Shown in pieces: positions 1-9,500 of a stretch of DNA of 30,972 bases. The notes under the pieces are model-generated. The model made no database searches and had not been told where the DNA came from. It saw nothing but the letters and a program-made list of their open reading frames with translations. Each line of letters starts with the position of its first letter. The first letter of the stretch is position 1. The DNA comes from CAYYTU01 sp964474655 (GTDB taxonomy: Bacteria; Chloroflexota; Anaerolineae; B4-G1): positions 1 to 30,972 of the forward strand of contig CAYYTU010000036.1 of NCBI GenBank assembly GCA_964474655.1, given 5' to 3'. A program made the position numbers and the translations under genes.

Positions 1-1
1 G

Positions 2-58
2 GTAGCGATCAAAGGGACGGAAAGAACCCTCTACCTGATGGAAAGGGAACCTAACTAA
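2..58 (+). CDS. C-terminal end of an upstream gene (partial)
   Basis: Frame 2 is open from the window edge to a TAA at 56-58. It ends in the residues LYLMEREPN. The TAA overlaps the ATG of the next gene as TAATG, the same coupling seen at 16193-16197, which suggests translational coupling in one operon. Too little is present to name a product. The other frames also stay open for most of this short stretch, so the call rests mainly on the TAATG overlap. Confidence 0.4.
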   Translation, partial: VAIKGTERTLYLMEREPN

Positions 59-1611
59 TGAAGAAGCCGCCGCTCATCCACCCGTTTTTGTTAGCGCTCT
101 TCCCCACCATCTTCTTGCTTGCACAAAACATAGAAATGGTCTTGCTCTCTCAGACCCTGTTACCCCTGGCGATCGTGGTAGGCTTTACGACCTTCTTCCT
201 CGTCCTCCTGACAATACTTCTCAAAGAGAGCAGAAAAGCCGGAATCATCGTCTCCTTTATGCTCATCCTCTTCTTCTCCTATGGTCACGTTTTCGAGCTG
301 GTAGAGAGCGTGGTAGAGGGCCAACCGGGAGGCAACCTGGACCACGGGCCGCTGCTGATGGCATGGGCATTGCTATTCGTCAGCGGGGCAACCATCGCCG
401 TTAAGATCCAGGATACGAGGAGATGGACCACTATCCTGAACGTCGTAGCCATCGCCCTGATCGCGCCCTCCCTGATGGAAGTCGGGCTCTACGAGCTTCG
501 AGTCCACGGCCTCAAGCGAACCCAATCCTGGGCAGCGGCGGAGCAAGCCCCAGCGAACCTGGAAAAGGAACGCAACGAGCCTCCGCCCGACATCTATTAC
601 ATCATCCTGGATAGATACGCCAGCGCCAGCACGCTAGAAGAGGAGTTTCACGTCGATAACAGCGCGTTCATCGACTACCTGAAAGGGAAGGGGTTCTACG
701 TGGCAGAAGAGAGCCTGACCAACTACCCCAAGACGTTCCAATCGCTGGCCTCGTCTTTGAATATGAAACATCTGACTTATCTGACCGACGAGCTGGGGCG
801 CGATACAGCCACCCGAACTCCCGTCTACAAGATGCTGGAAAACTACGAAGCGTGGCGGGTCCTCAAGGCCCAGGGATACAACTTCATCCACATTGGATCA
901 TCGTGGGAGCCAACGCGCTACAACAAGTACGCAGACGTCAACTTCACCGTCTATCCAGCCGAGTTTATGATGATGCTCTACCGGAACACCGTGCTGGAGC
1001 CTCTGGGCGCTAAGCTGACTCTCCTCGACGAGCGTGAGATGGAGCGCCGGGCAATCCTGCGGAAATTCGAGGCGATCGCCGAAATTCCAGAAAGAGAAGG
1101 CCCTAACTTCGTCTTCGCCCACATGCTGCTCCCGCACGCTCCCTATCTGTTTGGCCCTCAGGGCGAGACCATCACCGAAGAGCAAGAAGAGGCCAGAACC
1201 TTCAAGGAGAATTATCTAAACCAACTACTCTTTACCAATCAAAAAGTCAAAACACTCGTCGATCAGATCCTCTCCCGATCCGAGCGCCCCCCCATCATCA
1301 TTCTGCAAGCAGACGAGGGCCCCTTCATCCCTTACCTGCACGAATTTGGCGGGGCCGGCACCGATTGGCGCCAGCTGAGCGACGGAGCGGTCAAAACGCA
1401 TATGAGGATCCTCAACGCCTACTACCTTCCCGATACAGAGCCCGAGACGATTCTATACCCGTCCATCACCCCTGTGAATTCCTTCCGGGTCATCTTCGAT
1501 CACTACTTCGACACAAATTACGGCCTGCTGGCGGACGAAAGCTATATCTTCGAGGACACCCTCCACCCTTACACCTTCATCAACGTCACCGATCGAGTCA
1601 AGTACGATTGA
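58..1611 (+). CDS. membrane-anchored sulfatase-like hydrolase/transferase (alkaline phosphatase superfamily)
   Basis: 517 residues. The N-terminal 150 residues hold about five hydrophobic segments (roughly 8-25, 28-54, 63-82, 97-116, 126-146), followed by an extracytoplasmic catalytic domain from about residue 178. That domain opens with DIYYIILDRYAS (Asp185), the first metal-ligand region of the sulfatase/alkaline phosphatase fold. It continues with NYPKTFQSLASSLNM, FAHMLLPHAPYLFGP and a late LQADEGPF, all typical of the sulfatase-like proteins found in polysaccharide and cell-envelope loci. The likely role is transfer or removal of a phosphoryl or sulfate group on an envelope glycan; the substrate cannot be read from the sequence. 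The start is preceded by AAAGGGA at 42-48 and overlaps the stop of an upstream frame, so the gene is probably the last of an operon entering from the left. Confidence 0.75.
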   Translation: MKKPPLIHPFLLALFPTIFLLAQNIEMVLLSQTLLPLAIVVGFTTFFLVLLTILLKESRKAGIIVSFMLILFFSYGHVFELVESVVEGQPGGNLDHGPLLMAWALLFVSGATIAVKIQDTRRWTTILNVVAIALIAPSLMEVGLYELRVHGLKRTQSWAAAEQAPANLEKERNEPPPDIYYIILDRYASASTLEEEFHVDNSAFIDYLKGKGFYVAEESLTNYPKTFQSLASSLNMKHLTYLTDELGRDTATRTPVYKMLENYEAWRVLKAQGYNFIHIGSSWEPTRYNKYADVNFTVYPAEFMMMLYRNTVLEPLGAKLTLLDEREMERRAILRKFEAIAEIPEREGPNFVFAHMLLPHAPYLFGPQGETITEEQEEARTFKENYLNQLLFTNQKVKTLVDQILSRSERPPIIILQADEGPFIPYLHEFGGAGTDWRQLSDGAVKTHMRILNAYYLPDTEPETILYPSITPVNSFRVIFDHYFDTNYGLLADESYIFEDTLHPYTFINVTDRVKYD

Positions 1612-1629
1612 GAGCTAACGGTTGCCCCA

Positions 1630-1645
1630 CCCCGCGGGAGCGGGG
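1630..1645. terminator. GC-rich hairpin between the sulfatase-like gene and vapBC
   Basis: CCCCGC-GGGA-GCGGGG forms a perfect 6-bp stem 18 bp after the upstream stop codon. No T-tract follows, so it could terminate only weakly or simply be a 3' end structure. Confidence 0.3.
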
Positions 1646-1663
1646 AGCTGGCCGGCAAACCCC

Positions 1664-1692
1664 TTGACCGGGCGGACCAGCTGTGATAGTAT
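1664..1692 (+). promoter_or_regulatory. vapBC promoter
   Basis: TTGACC (1664-1669), a 17-bp spacer and TAGTAT (1687-1692) make a good sigma-70-type promoter 40 bp upstream of vapB. The -10 box overlaps the AT-rich palindromes described in the next entry, as expected for autoregulation by the VapBC complex. Confidence 0.65.
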
Positions 1693-1709
1693 ATACAAAG
1701 TATATATAC
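1689..1709 (+). promoter_or_regulatory. candidate VapBC operator
   Basis: Two adjacent self-complementary boxes, GTATATAC (1689-1696) and GTATATATAC (1700-1709), separated by AAA and sitting on the -10 box. Toxin-antitoxin operons with AbrB-fold antitoxins are normally repressed by binding such palindromes. Binding here is inferred. Confidence 0.5.
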
Positions 1710-1731
1710 AAAAGATTCGGAAGGGGGGACG

Positions 1732-1965
1732 ATGAAAACGGCAAAGTTATTCAAAAACGGTGGAAGTCAGGCCGTAAGACTACCGAAGGAATTCCGATTC
1801 GAGGGGGCATGCGTCTTTATCAAAAAGGTGCAAGATGCTGTAGTGCTGCTTCCGCATCAGGAGTCGTGGCAAGTCCTGTTCGATAGCCTGGACCAGTTCA
1901 CGGACAACTTCATGCCAGCCCGCGACCAGCCCGCCCAGCAAGAGCAAGAGCACCTCTTCGAATGA
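1732..1965 (+). CDS. vapB: VapB-family antitoxin (SpoVT/AbrB fold)
   Basis: 77 residues beginning MKTAKLFKNGGSQAVRLPKE, the classical swapped-hairpin AbrB DNA-binding domain (NGGSQAVRLPKEFRF). The tail after about residue 45 is less conserved, rich in Gln and Glu, and is where VapB normally wraps the toxin. AGGGGGG at 1722-1728 is the ribosome binding site. The stop lies 4 bp before vapC, so the pair is co-translated. It neutralises the neighbouring PIN-domain ribonuclease and, in complex, should repress its own promoter. Confidence 0.9.
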   Translation: MKTAKLFKNGGSQAVRLPKEFRFEGACVFIKKVQDAVVLLPHQESWQVLFDSLDQFTDNFMPARDQPAQQEQEHLFE

Positions 1966-1969
1966 GCGA

Positions 1970-2374
1970 ATGAGATACCTGCTGGATACCAACATCTGTA
2001 TCTACCTGATCAAGCAGCAGTCCACGCGGGTGATGGACCGATTCAGATCCTACTCCGTCGGGGAGATAGGCATCTCCTCCATCACGGTCAGCGAGCTCTG
2101 GTACGGCGTGGAAAAGAGCAAGCGCCGGGCGACGAACGCCCAGGCCCTGGAGCAGTTTCTGCTTCCGCTGATGATCGCGCCGTTCGACGACCGGGCAGCA
2201 GAGGCATACGGGGAGATCAGGGCCGCGCTGGAGAGAGAAGGGCAGCACATCGGCGCGATGGACCTGCTGATAGCGGCCCATGCCGTGAGCCTGGGCCTTG
2301 TACTGGTGACGAACAACGCGCGCGAGTTCTCTCGCGTGCCCGACCTGATAGTCGAAAACTGGGCCCAGGCATAA
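1970..2374 (+). CDS. vapC: VapC-family PIN-domain ribonuclease toxin
   Basis: 134 residues starting MRYLLDTNICIYLIK. The first PIN acidic residue is Asp6 in LLDTN. Later acidic positions lie in ITVSELWYGVEKS (Glu), in IGAMDLLIAAHA (Asp) and in LVTNNAREFSRV. All four PIN motifs are present, so the toxin looks intact. VapC toxins cleave tRNA or rRNA in a Mg2+-dependent way. The ATG at 1970 is chosen because an earlier ATG at 1962 hits a stop after two further codons. Co-transcribed with vapB. Confidence 0.9.
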   Translation: MRYLLDTNICIYLIKQQSTRVMDRFRSYSVGEIGISSITVSELWYGVEKSKRRATNAQALEQFLLPLMIAPFDDRAAEAYGEIRAALEREGQHIGAMDLLIAAHAVSLGLVLVTNNAREFSRVPDLIVENWAQA

Positions 2375-2730
2375 GCTGCTCAAAAATTCTGAAGAGCAAC
2401 GCGGTAGTCCGGGCCCCTACCCCGCTCGCCAGGGATCGAAATCCGACCTGCGCATATCCACGATCACCATCTCCTCGCCATTCTCGCGCCGGACGACGGC
2501 GCCCGGCGCTACATCTACGACCGGGCCGGCCGCCTGGTGCGGGTGGAGACCCACGACGGGGCGGCTTATCGCCCCCAGGCGGAGATGGTGTACAATGGCC
2601 TGGGCCAGCGCGTCTCGCTGACCGCCTGGACGGCCGGCTTGAGCCTGACGACCCGCTACGTGCTCGATCCGCTGGACGAGGCCCGGCCGCTGGCGGCCAG
2701 CGCGGCCGGCCAGACCACCTTCTACGTCCA

Positions 2731-2754
2731 CCCTTCGACTTTGCTCAGGGCAAG
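2731..2754 (+). repeat. interspersed short repeat, copy A
   Basis: CCCTTCGAC followed 3 bp later by GCTCAGGGCAAG. It lies in frame in the Rhs tip and adds the residues PSTLLRASG between FYVH and RGPLAEL. Same family as 2908-2930 and, on the opposite strand, 7878-7899. Confidence 0.7.
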
Positions 2755-2907
2755 CGGCCGCGGCCCGCTGGCGGAGTTGACCGACGAGTGGACCTATTAC
2801 CTGGCCGACGGCAACCGCACCGTGCGGCAACTGAGCGACGCCGACGGCGCCATCACCCTGGCGCGCAGCTACACCCCCTGGGGCGAGCTGCTGATGCAGC
2901 GCGGAGG

Positions 2908-2930
2908 CCCTTCGACAGGCTCAGGGCAAA
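2908..2930 (+). repeat. interspersed short repeat, copy B
   Basis: CCCTTCGACAGGCTCAGGGC plus AAA, one base shorter than copy A. Inserted in frame between the core segments GELLMQRG and LPWGYFGG of the Rhs tip. Confidence 0.7.
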
Positions 2931-3175
2931 CTCTGCCCTGGGGCTACTTCGGGGGCCTGCTGGACGCGGCGACCGGCCTGATCTACGTGGGCGGCGGGCA
3001 GTATTACGATCCCCGCACCGGGCGCTTCCTGTCGCCGATAGGAAACGGACGGAATCCCTACGTGCCGCCCGGCCCCGGCGACCCGTTGGGTGCGCTGCTG
3101 GGGATGGTCGCATTGGCGGCCTTGCTGGTCCCGCGCCGGCGCAGGAGGAGGAAACGGGACGAGTGACTGCTGAGG

Positions 3176-3304
3176 TTGCTGCTGGTGCTGGCGGTGGGGA
3201 TGAGCGTCGGGTTGGCGGCGTGCGAGCCCACGCCTCCCCCGGATACGCCCCAACCCCCGGAGACGACGCCGTTCGAGGTGTACCTGCCGGTGGTGAGGGA
3301 GTAA
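3176..3304 (+). CDS. very small lipoprotein ending in the YLP motif
   Basis: Immediately after the stop of the Rhs tip, and in the same frame, a short reading frame encodes a textbook lipoprotein signal. It has a Leu/Val-rich core and the lipobox LAAC (Cys at residue 16 from the TTG at 3176), then a Pro/Thr-rich stretch (EPTPPPDTPQPPETT) and the end FEVYLPVVRE. There is no ATG before the lipobox; TTG 3176 is used here, and CTG 3167/3170 or GTG 3185 are alternatives. AGGAGGAGG at 3143-3151 lies somewhat far upstream. About 42 residues. The VYLPVVR end resembles motifs in the big Rhs and giant secreted proteins downstream, which supports it being expressed or a remnant of such a protein. Confidence 0.45.
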   Translation: MLLVLAVGMSVGLAACEPTPPPDTPQPPETTPFEVYLPVVRE

Positions 3305-3339
3305 GATGAAACGCATATTACTTTGGTACTAACCTCCTA

Positions 3340-3369
3340 TTGACAAACAGTGCATTCAGCTCCTATGCT
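3340..3369 (+). promoter_or_regulatory. promoter upstream of the large Rhs gene
   Basis: A perfect TTGACA (3340-3345), an 18-bp spacer and TATGCT (3364-3369), about 155 bp before the Rhs start codon. It would produce a long leader that includes the terminator at 3440-3491. Confidence 0.5.
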
Positions 3370-3376
3370 GAGTGCA
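3351..3376 (+). promoter_or_regulatory. inverted repeat over the -10 box
   Basis: TGCATTCAGC (3351-3360) and GCTGAGTGCA (3367-3376) are complementary except at one position and bracket the -10 region, as an operator would. No regulator can be named. Confidence 0.4.
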
Positions 3377-3439
3377 ATATTATTGGAAAATGGGCGGGCT
3401 ATGTCACGGTACCGGACGCCATATGACAGGCGACCATCG

Positions 3440-3491
3440 CGCAACCACTCAGCGGCAGGAAGGCCGCCAGAGTCGGTTGCGTTTTTGTTTT
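3440..3491 (+). terminator. intrinsic terminator inside the Rhs leader (candidate attenuator)
   Basis: CGCAACC (3440-3446) pairs with GGTTGCG (3475-3481). Nested inside are ACTC (3447-3450) with GAGT (3470-3473) and GCGGC (3452-3456) with GCCGC (3463-3467). The T-rich tract TTTTTGTTTT (3482-3491) follows directly. It lies between the promoter at 3340 and the Rhs ribosome binding site at 3514, so it either attenuates Rhs transcription or ends a separate RNA of roughly 110 nt. Confidence 0.7.
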
Positions 3492-3525
3492 GGGAACTTG
3501 CCCGGCGAGAATAAGGAGAGGCGCA

Positions 3526-6500
3526 ATGAACAGCGGATGGACACGGCGGGTCAATCAGCTCTTATCGTTAGTCGTCATCGTTTCGATGGTCATCGGCAGC
3601 GCTGGTGTGCTGGTGCGGCCGGCTGCGGCGGCGGAACCGGAGGCCCACCAGCAACTGAGCCCTTACTTGCCGGTGCGCTGGCAGGGACAGGACGCGGACG
3701 AGCCCGAAAGCATCGTCTACTTGCCGCTGGTGCTGCGCGACTATCGCCCACCGGCCGAGACCGAAGCGCTCATCGAGCCCGGCGTGGGCGGCGAGATCGG
3801 CTCGCCTGACGGCAGAGTGGAGGTGCATTTCCATCCGGAGGCCGTCACCCAGACGGTGCGGGTGCGCTATGAATCCATTGAGCCTCCGGCGCTTCCCCCT
3901 GATGACCTGGGCGTCGGCGGCCCAGCCTTCGATGTCTCCGCGTGGACGCTCGACGGCGATCCGGTTCACAGCTTCCCTCCCATCGTCGAGATCATCACCG
4001 ATACCAACCCTTGGACCAGCTATGTGACGCCGACGGTGAAGATTTTCTACCATTATACCCCCGAGGACATCGAGGGGCTGGAAGAGGGACAGCTCTATCT
4101 TTACACTCGCGATAGCACGGAGGAATCGTGGAAGGAGGTGCCCTCGGCACCTTTTATGGAAGAGCAGGTGCTGGAGGCCCACGTCGACCATCTGAGCGAT
4201 TTCGTGCCGATGGCGCCGGTCGCCGCCCGGTCCGGGATGCTGACGTTGGCCGACACGGCGGATTCGGAACTCAAACTGGCCCTGGACCCCGACGACGATG
4301 TCGGTCACGCCTACTGGCCCGACGTGGGCGAGGTGCGGGAGGGGCCGACGGCTTTCCGTTTGGCGGAGGAGACCCGGCAGCGCTTTGAGGACAACGACTG
4401 TCAGCTCGATGTTCTGATCACGCGAGCGTCGGCCGATGAGCGGTTTGTGGACAGAACCGTCAGGGCCAGCCGCGCCCGAGGGGTTGAAGCAGATATGTTT
4501 GCCACTCTGGCGTTCAACGCCCTGACCGGCGACCCTTGGGGCGTAGAGGGCGACGGCGGCCTGCTTGGTTGGCCTCGAGCTGGAAACCCGACGGATACCG
4601 AACTTGTTAATGCATTTTTCGGTGTGATTGACAAGCATACGGGGCGACCTTACGGGTGGGGTGATCCAGGACATCCCCTATTGCCGTACGCCGAGTTCAG
4701 TGACGTCGCTCCGATGTATGCTCACATCGAAACGCTATATCTCGACCACAATTACGATTACAAAGGCGTGATCCGCCCTCACTTTGGACGCATTGTTGAC
4801 GCCACCTACGAAGCCCTGGCGACTCGTTTAGCCGAAGAAGGATTGGTTTGTGGAGACGATAATCAGCCCCCACCAATCCCCGCTCCCCCCTCTGCAGAAG
4901 TGCTACAACGGATGCGTGATCTCGGTTACCAGAGCTACCAGCGCTACGGCGCCGACCCCGTCAGCTTCTCCACCGGCAACCACGTCGTGCAGGTGCGCCT
5001 GCTCCGCGTGCCCGGCCGCGGTGGGATGGACTTCGACCTCACGCTGACCTATAACGCGCAGGACGTGCGCGACGACCTGCTGGGCTACGGCTGGTCCTTC
5101 CCCTACAACGCCCGCGCCCAGCGCTACAGCGATGATTCCGTCACCGTCGCGCTCGCCGACGGGCGCACCTACCACTACACCTGGAACGGCAGCGGCTACG
5201 ACGCGCCGGCCGGCGTCCACGCCCGGCTGGAGAAGACGGACCAGGGCTGGGACTGGGTCACGCCCCTGGAGACGACGCTGGCCTTCAGCGAGACCGTGGG
5301 CGGCTTCGGCATCCTCACCGAGCGGCGCGACCGCCAGGGCAACGCGCTCCACTTCGATTACGACCTGAGCGGGCAGGACAACTGGAAGGACGGCGAGGAT
5401 GTGCCCCGCCCGCCGCTGACGACCATCACCGACGACGCGGGCCGCACCATCGACGTGCAGACCGATGCTGAGACGAGCCACATCACCCGCCTGGACGTCT
5501 GGGACGGGCGCTCCTACAGCTTCACCTACGACGACGCGGGCAACCTGACGCGCATCGACGGCCCCGCCGGGCAGCTGCGCCGCTTCGCCTACGACAGCCG
5601 CCATCGGATGATCAAGGAGTGGGACGCCGAGGACATCCTCTTCCTGCAGAGCGTCTACGACGACCGCGACCGGGTGATCGAGCAGATCGACGCCGACGGG
5701 ACGCACAGTTATCTCGCGTACGATCCGGGCGAGCGCACCACCACCTTCACCGACAACCTGGGCCACGAGGAAGTCTACCACTGGGACGACCTGAACCGCG
5801 TCACCGGGGAGCAGGACGCCGAGGGCAACCAGGTGATCAACACCTACGACGAGGACTACAACCTGATCGCCCGCACGGACGCCGTGCGATTCGGAGAATC
5901 GCACGGGCACACCACGCGCTACGCCTACGACGCGCACGGCAACCTGATCGCCCGCTATGATCCCATCCCACCAAACGCGGATTATGCGACCGACGTGACG
6001 CGCTGGGCCTACGACGAGCATAACCAGGTCATCTCTAAGACCAACGCCCTGGGGCAGACCTGGCGGTATGAGTACGACGCCGACGGCAACTTGATCCGCA
6101 CGCTGCGCCCCGACGGCACCGAGACCACCGCCACCTACAACGCCTGGGGCCAGCCGCTGACCATCACCGACGCCGAGGGCCGCACTACCACATACGTCTA
6201 TGACGATGTCGGGAACCTGACTGAGACGCGCTATCCCGACGGCACCACCACCTCGTCGGACTACGACGCCGCCGGGCGCGAGATCGCCTACACCGACGCC
6301 AACGGGCACACCGTCGAGTTTGAGTACGACGACCGCGACAACATCACCCGCATCGTCGACCCCAAGGGCGCGGAATCGCGCTTCGAGTACGACGCCAACG
6401 ACCTGCTGGTCCGCTCCGTCGACCGCCGTGGGGGCGAGCGTCACTACCGCTACGACGCGAACCTGAAGCTGGTCGCCGAGCAGGACGCCGAGGGCCGCTG

Positions 6501-9500
6501 GACGCGCTATGCATACGACGCGCTCTACCGCCGCACGGCGATGACCGACACCGCCGGCGATGTCACGCGCTACACCTACGACGACGCCGGGCGCCTGATC
6601 GCCGTCACCGACCCGACCGGCGCGACCACGCGCTACGCATACGACGCCAACGGCAACCAGACCGCCGTCATCGACGCCGAGGGCAACCGCACGCGGATGA
6701 TCTACGACGCCGCCGACCGGCTCAAGTACCGCATTGACGCCAACGGCGCTCGCACCGAGTACTGCTACAACGCCGAGGATCAGCTGGTGCGCACCATCGG
6801 GCCGCGCGGCGAGGTGACCGACTACACCTACGACGCGCTGGGGCGGCTGATCGCGGTCAAGGATCCGCTGGGCAACGTCACGCGCTATGAGCACGACGAC
6901 GTCGGCAATCGCACCGCCGTGGTCGATCCGCTGGGCCACCGCACTGACTACGCCTACGACGCGATGGGCCGCGTCACCGCCATCGAGCGCCCCGCGCTCG
7001 CCGACGGGCGGCGGCCCACCACGCAGTTCGCCTACGACGACGTGGGGAACACCACCGTCATCACCGACGCCCTGGGCCACACTGCCACTTACACCTACGA
7101 CGAGAACGACAACGTGGTCACCATCACCGATCCGCTGGGCGGCGAGACCACGTACACCTACGACGCCGAGGGCAATCCCGTCGCCGTCACCGACGCCAAG
7201 GATCACACCGTCACCACCACCTACGACCTGGTGGGCAACCCGGTCCAGATCGAGGACGCGATGGGTTACACCACCACGATGACCTACGACGACGATTACA
7301 ACCTGGTGGCGCGCACCAACGCGGCGGGTCAGACCACAAGCTACGCCTACGACGTGCAGGGCCGCTTGCTGCGGGAGACCGATCCGCTGGGCCACGCCAC
7401 GACCTACGAGCGTGACGCGCTGGGCCGCGTGACCACCGTCACCGACGCCAACGGCCACGCCACGCGCTATGCTTACGATTCCAAGGGCAACCTGATCGCC
7501 GTCACCGACGCGCTGAGCGGCACCACCCGCTACGGCTACGACGAGGTCGGCAACCTGACGGTCATCACCGACGCGAACGGATACGTCACCACCTTCACTT
7601 ACAACTTCCTCAACCAGCTCAAGCGGGAGACCAACCCGCTGGAGAATTCCTGGTGGTACAGCTACGACGCCGCGGGACGGATGACGCGCCGGGTCGATGC
7701 GATGTGGCGCGCCACCACCTACGACTATGACAGCAACGACCGCCTGACCGCCATCCGCTATGGCACCACGCAATCCCCCTCTCCTGGCAGGGGAGGGGAC
7801 AGGGGTGGGGTGACGCACCCGGTCACCTTCACCTACGACCTGGCGGGCAACAAGACCGGGATGTGCGACGGGCTCCCTGCCCTGAGCGGAGTCGAAGGGG
7901 GCTGCACCACGCACGTCTACGACGCGCTGGGTCGTCGCACCCGCACCACCGACTGGCTGGGTCGTGTGATCACCCGCACCTATGACGCCGTCGGCAACGT
8001 GACCGGCCTGACCTACCCCAACGGACAACAGGTGCAGTACGCCTACGACGCCAACGACCGGCTGACCGCGTTCACCGATCCGCACGGCGAGAGCAGTATC
8101 TATCAGCGCAACGCGCTGGGCCAGGTCACGCGGCTGGCGCATCCCAACAACACCGTCGCCACCTTCACCTACGACGACGCCGGACGCCTGACGGGGATCG
8201 ATAACCGCCGGCAGGGCGCCGCCCAACCCCAGAGCGCCTACGCCTACGCGATGGACAAGGTGGGCAACCGCGTGGAGGTGGTCGAGACCCGCGCGCCCTT
8301 CGACGGCAGCGGCGATCCGGTGGAACTGGCGCACACCTACGCCTACGACGCCCTCGACCGCCTGGTCGGCGCCGCGACGGACGCGCCGCCCAGCGAGACG
8401 ACCTACGCCTTCGACGCCGTGGGCAACCGCCTGCGCAAGAGCGGCACCGTGCTGGCGCCCGATCCCGGCGTGCCGGAGCTGCCCGTCGCGCCGGAGCCGG
8501 AGCAGACCACCTACACCTACAACGCCGCCAACCAGCTCACTGAAGTTGATGGCCCCGACGCGACGACGGCGCTGGACTACAACGCCAACGGCGACCGGGT
8601 GCGCGAGACCGAGGTGCTGACCGACGGCACCACCTTGATCACCGACTACGTCTACGACCGCGAGGATCGGCTGACGGGCGTCACCAAGTCCGTGAGCGAC
8701 ACGACGGCGCTGACGGTGACGATGGTCGCCACCTACACCTACGACGGCTACGGACGCCGCGCGCGCAAAGCGGTGGCATACCCCGACGCGATCACGTCCA
8801 CGCAGGTCATCACCTACCTCTACGACGGCCTGGACATTATTGGCGCCCAATTAGAGCAGAACGGCACCGTCACCGAGACCACCTACTACCTGGCGCCGTC
8901 GCCCGTCACCGGGATGCGCCGCCCGCTGGAGATGGAACGCCTGCCCAACCCGGCGACCGGCTTCGCCGGCGACCGCCACTGGTACCAGACCGACGGGCTG
9001 GACAGCGTCGTGGCCCTCACCGACGAGAGCGGCGACCTCGCCTCGCCTTTCCTTTACGATGAGTATGGGCAGCTGCTGGCGGGCACCACGGAACTGCAGC
9101 TCTTCGCGTACACCGGGCAGGATTATGACGTCGAGACGGGATTGTATCATTTTTATGCCAGATACTACGATGCGCAGTCTGGTACCTGGTTGTCTGCTGA
9201 TGTGCTAGTCGGTGACTATGATTCCCCACTGACCTTAAACCGACATCTCTTTGTACTAGTTAATCCAACTTCACGTTTCGATCCATACGGTTATAGTAGT
9301 GAGCGCTGCAGTGTTGGTGGATCCGAGGTTAAGTACATCATATTATATGGAGACTATTCCAACACAGCATCGTTTGAAGCCGCAGGATACACGCAAAAGC
9401 AGAAAGCGTTAAACGAAGGCTACAGTAATAGTGAAATCTTGTTACAGATGGTGAGCACAGTTAATGATCTGTTGAGAGCTATTCGTGATCGCAGTAGCAG

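Larger units (their letters stand above)
2408..3166 (+). pseudogene. orphan C-terminal tip of an Rhs/YD-repeat protein (5'-truncated)
   Basis: The frame is open from 2408 (after a TAG at 2405) to TGA at 3164-3166. It encodes only the end of an Rhs protein: one or two degenerate YD repeats (RRYIYDRAGRLVRVE), then the Rhs-associated core (WTYYLADGNRTVRQLSDADG … LIYVGGGQYYDPRTGRFLSP). After the core come a Pro/Gly linker, a hydrophobic segment (LGALLGMVALAALLV) and a basic tail of seven Arg/Lys residues. There is no signal peptide, no N-terminal domain and no good ribosome binding site. The first internal start is GTG at 2537. It therefore looks like a leftover Rhs tip, either a decayed gene or a silent donor cassette for the complete Rhs gene at 3526. 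Two interspersed-repeat copies lie inside it in frame. Confidence 0.7.

Noticed and set aside
3568..4674. A 368-codon minus-strand frame within the N-terminal part of the Rhs gene
   Set aside because: No recognisable domain or ribosome binding site. The plus strand has a clear signal peptide and beta domain here.
4903..8850. A 1315-codon open frame on the minus strand opposite the Rhs repeats
   Set aside because: It is the mirror of periodic GC-rich YD repeats, whose codon pattern avoids stops on the other strand. Its translation is Val/Gly-rich with no domain, signal or start site.
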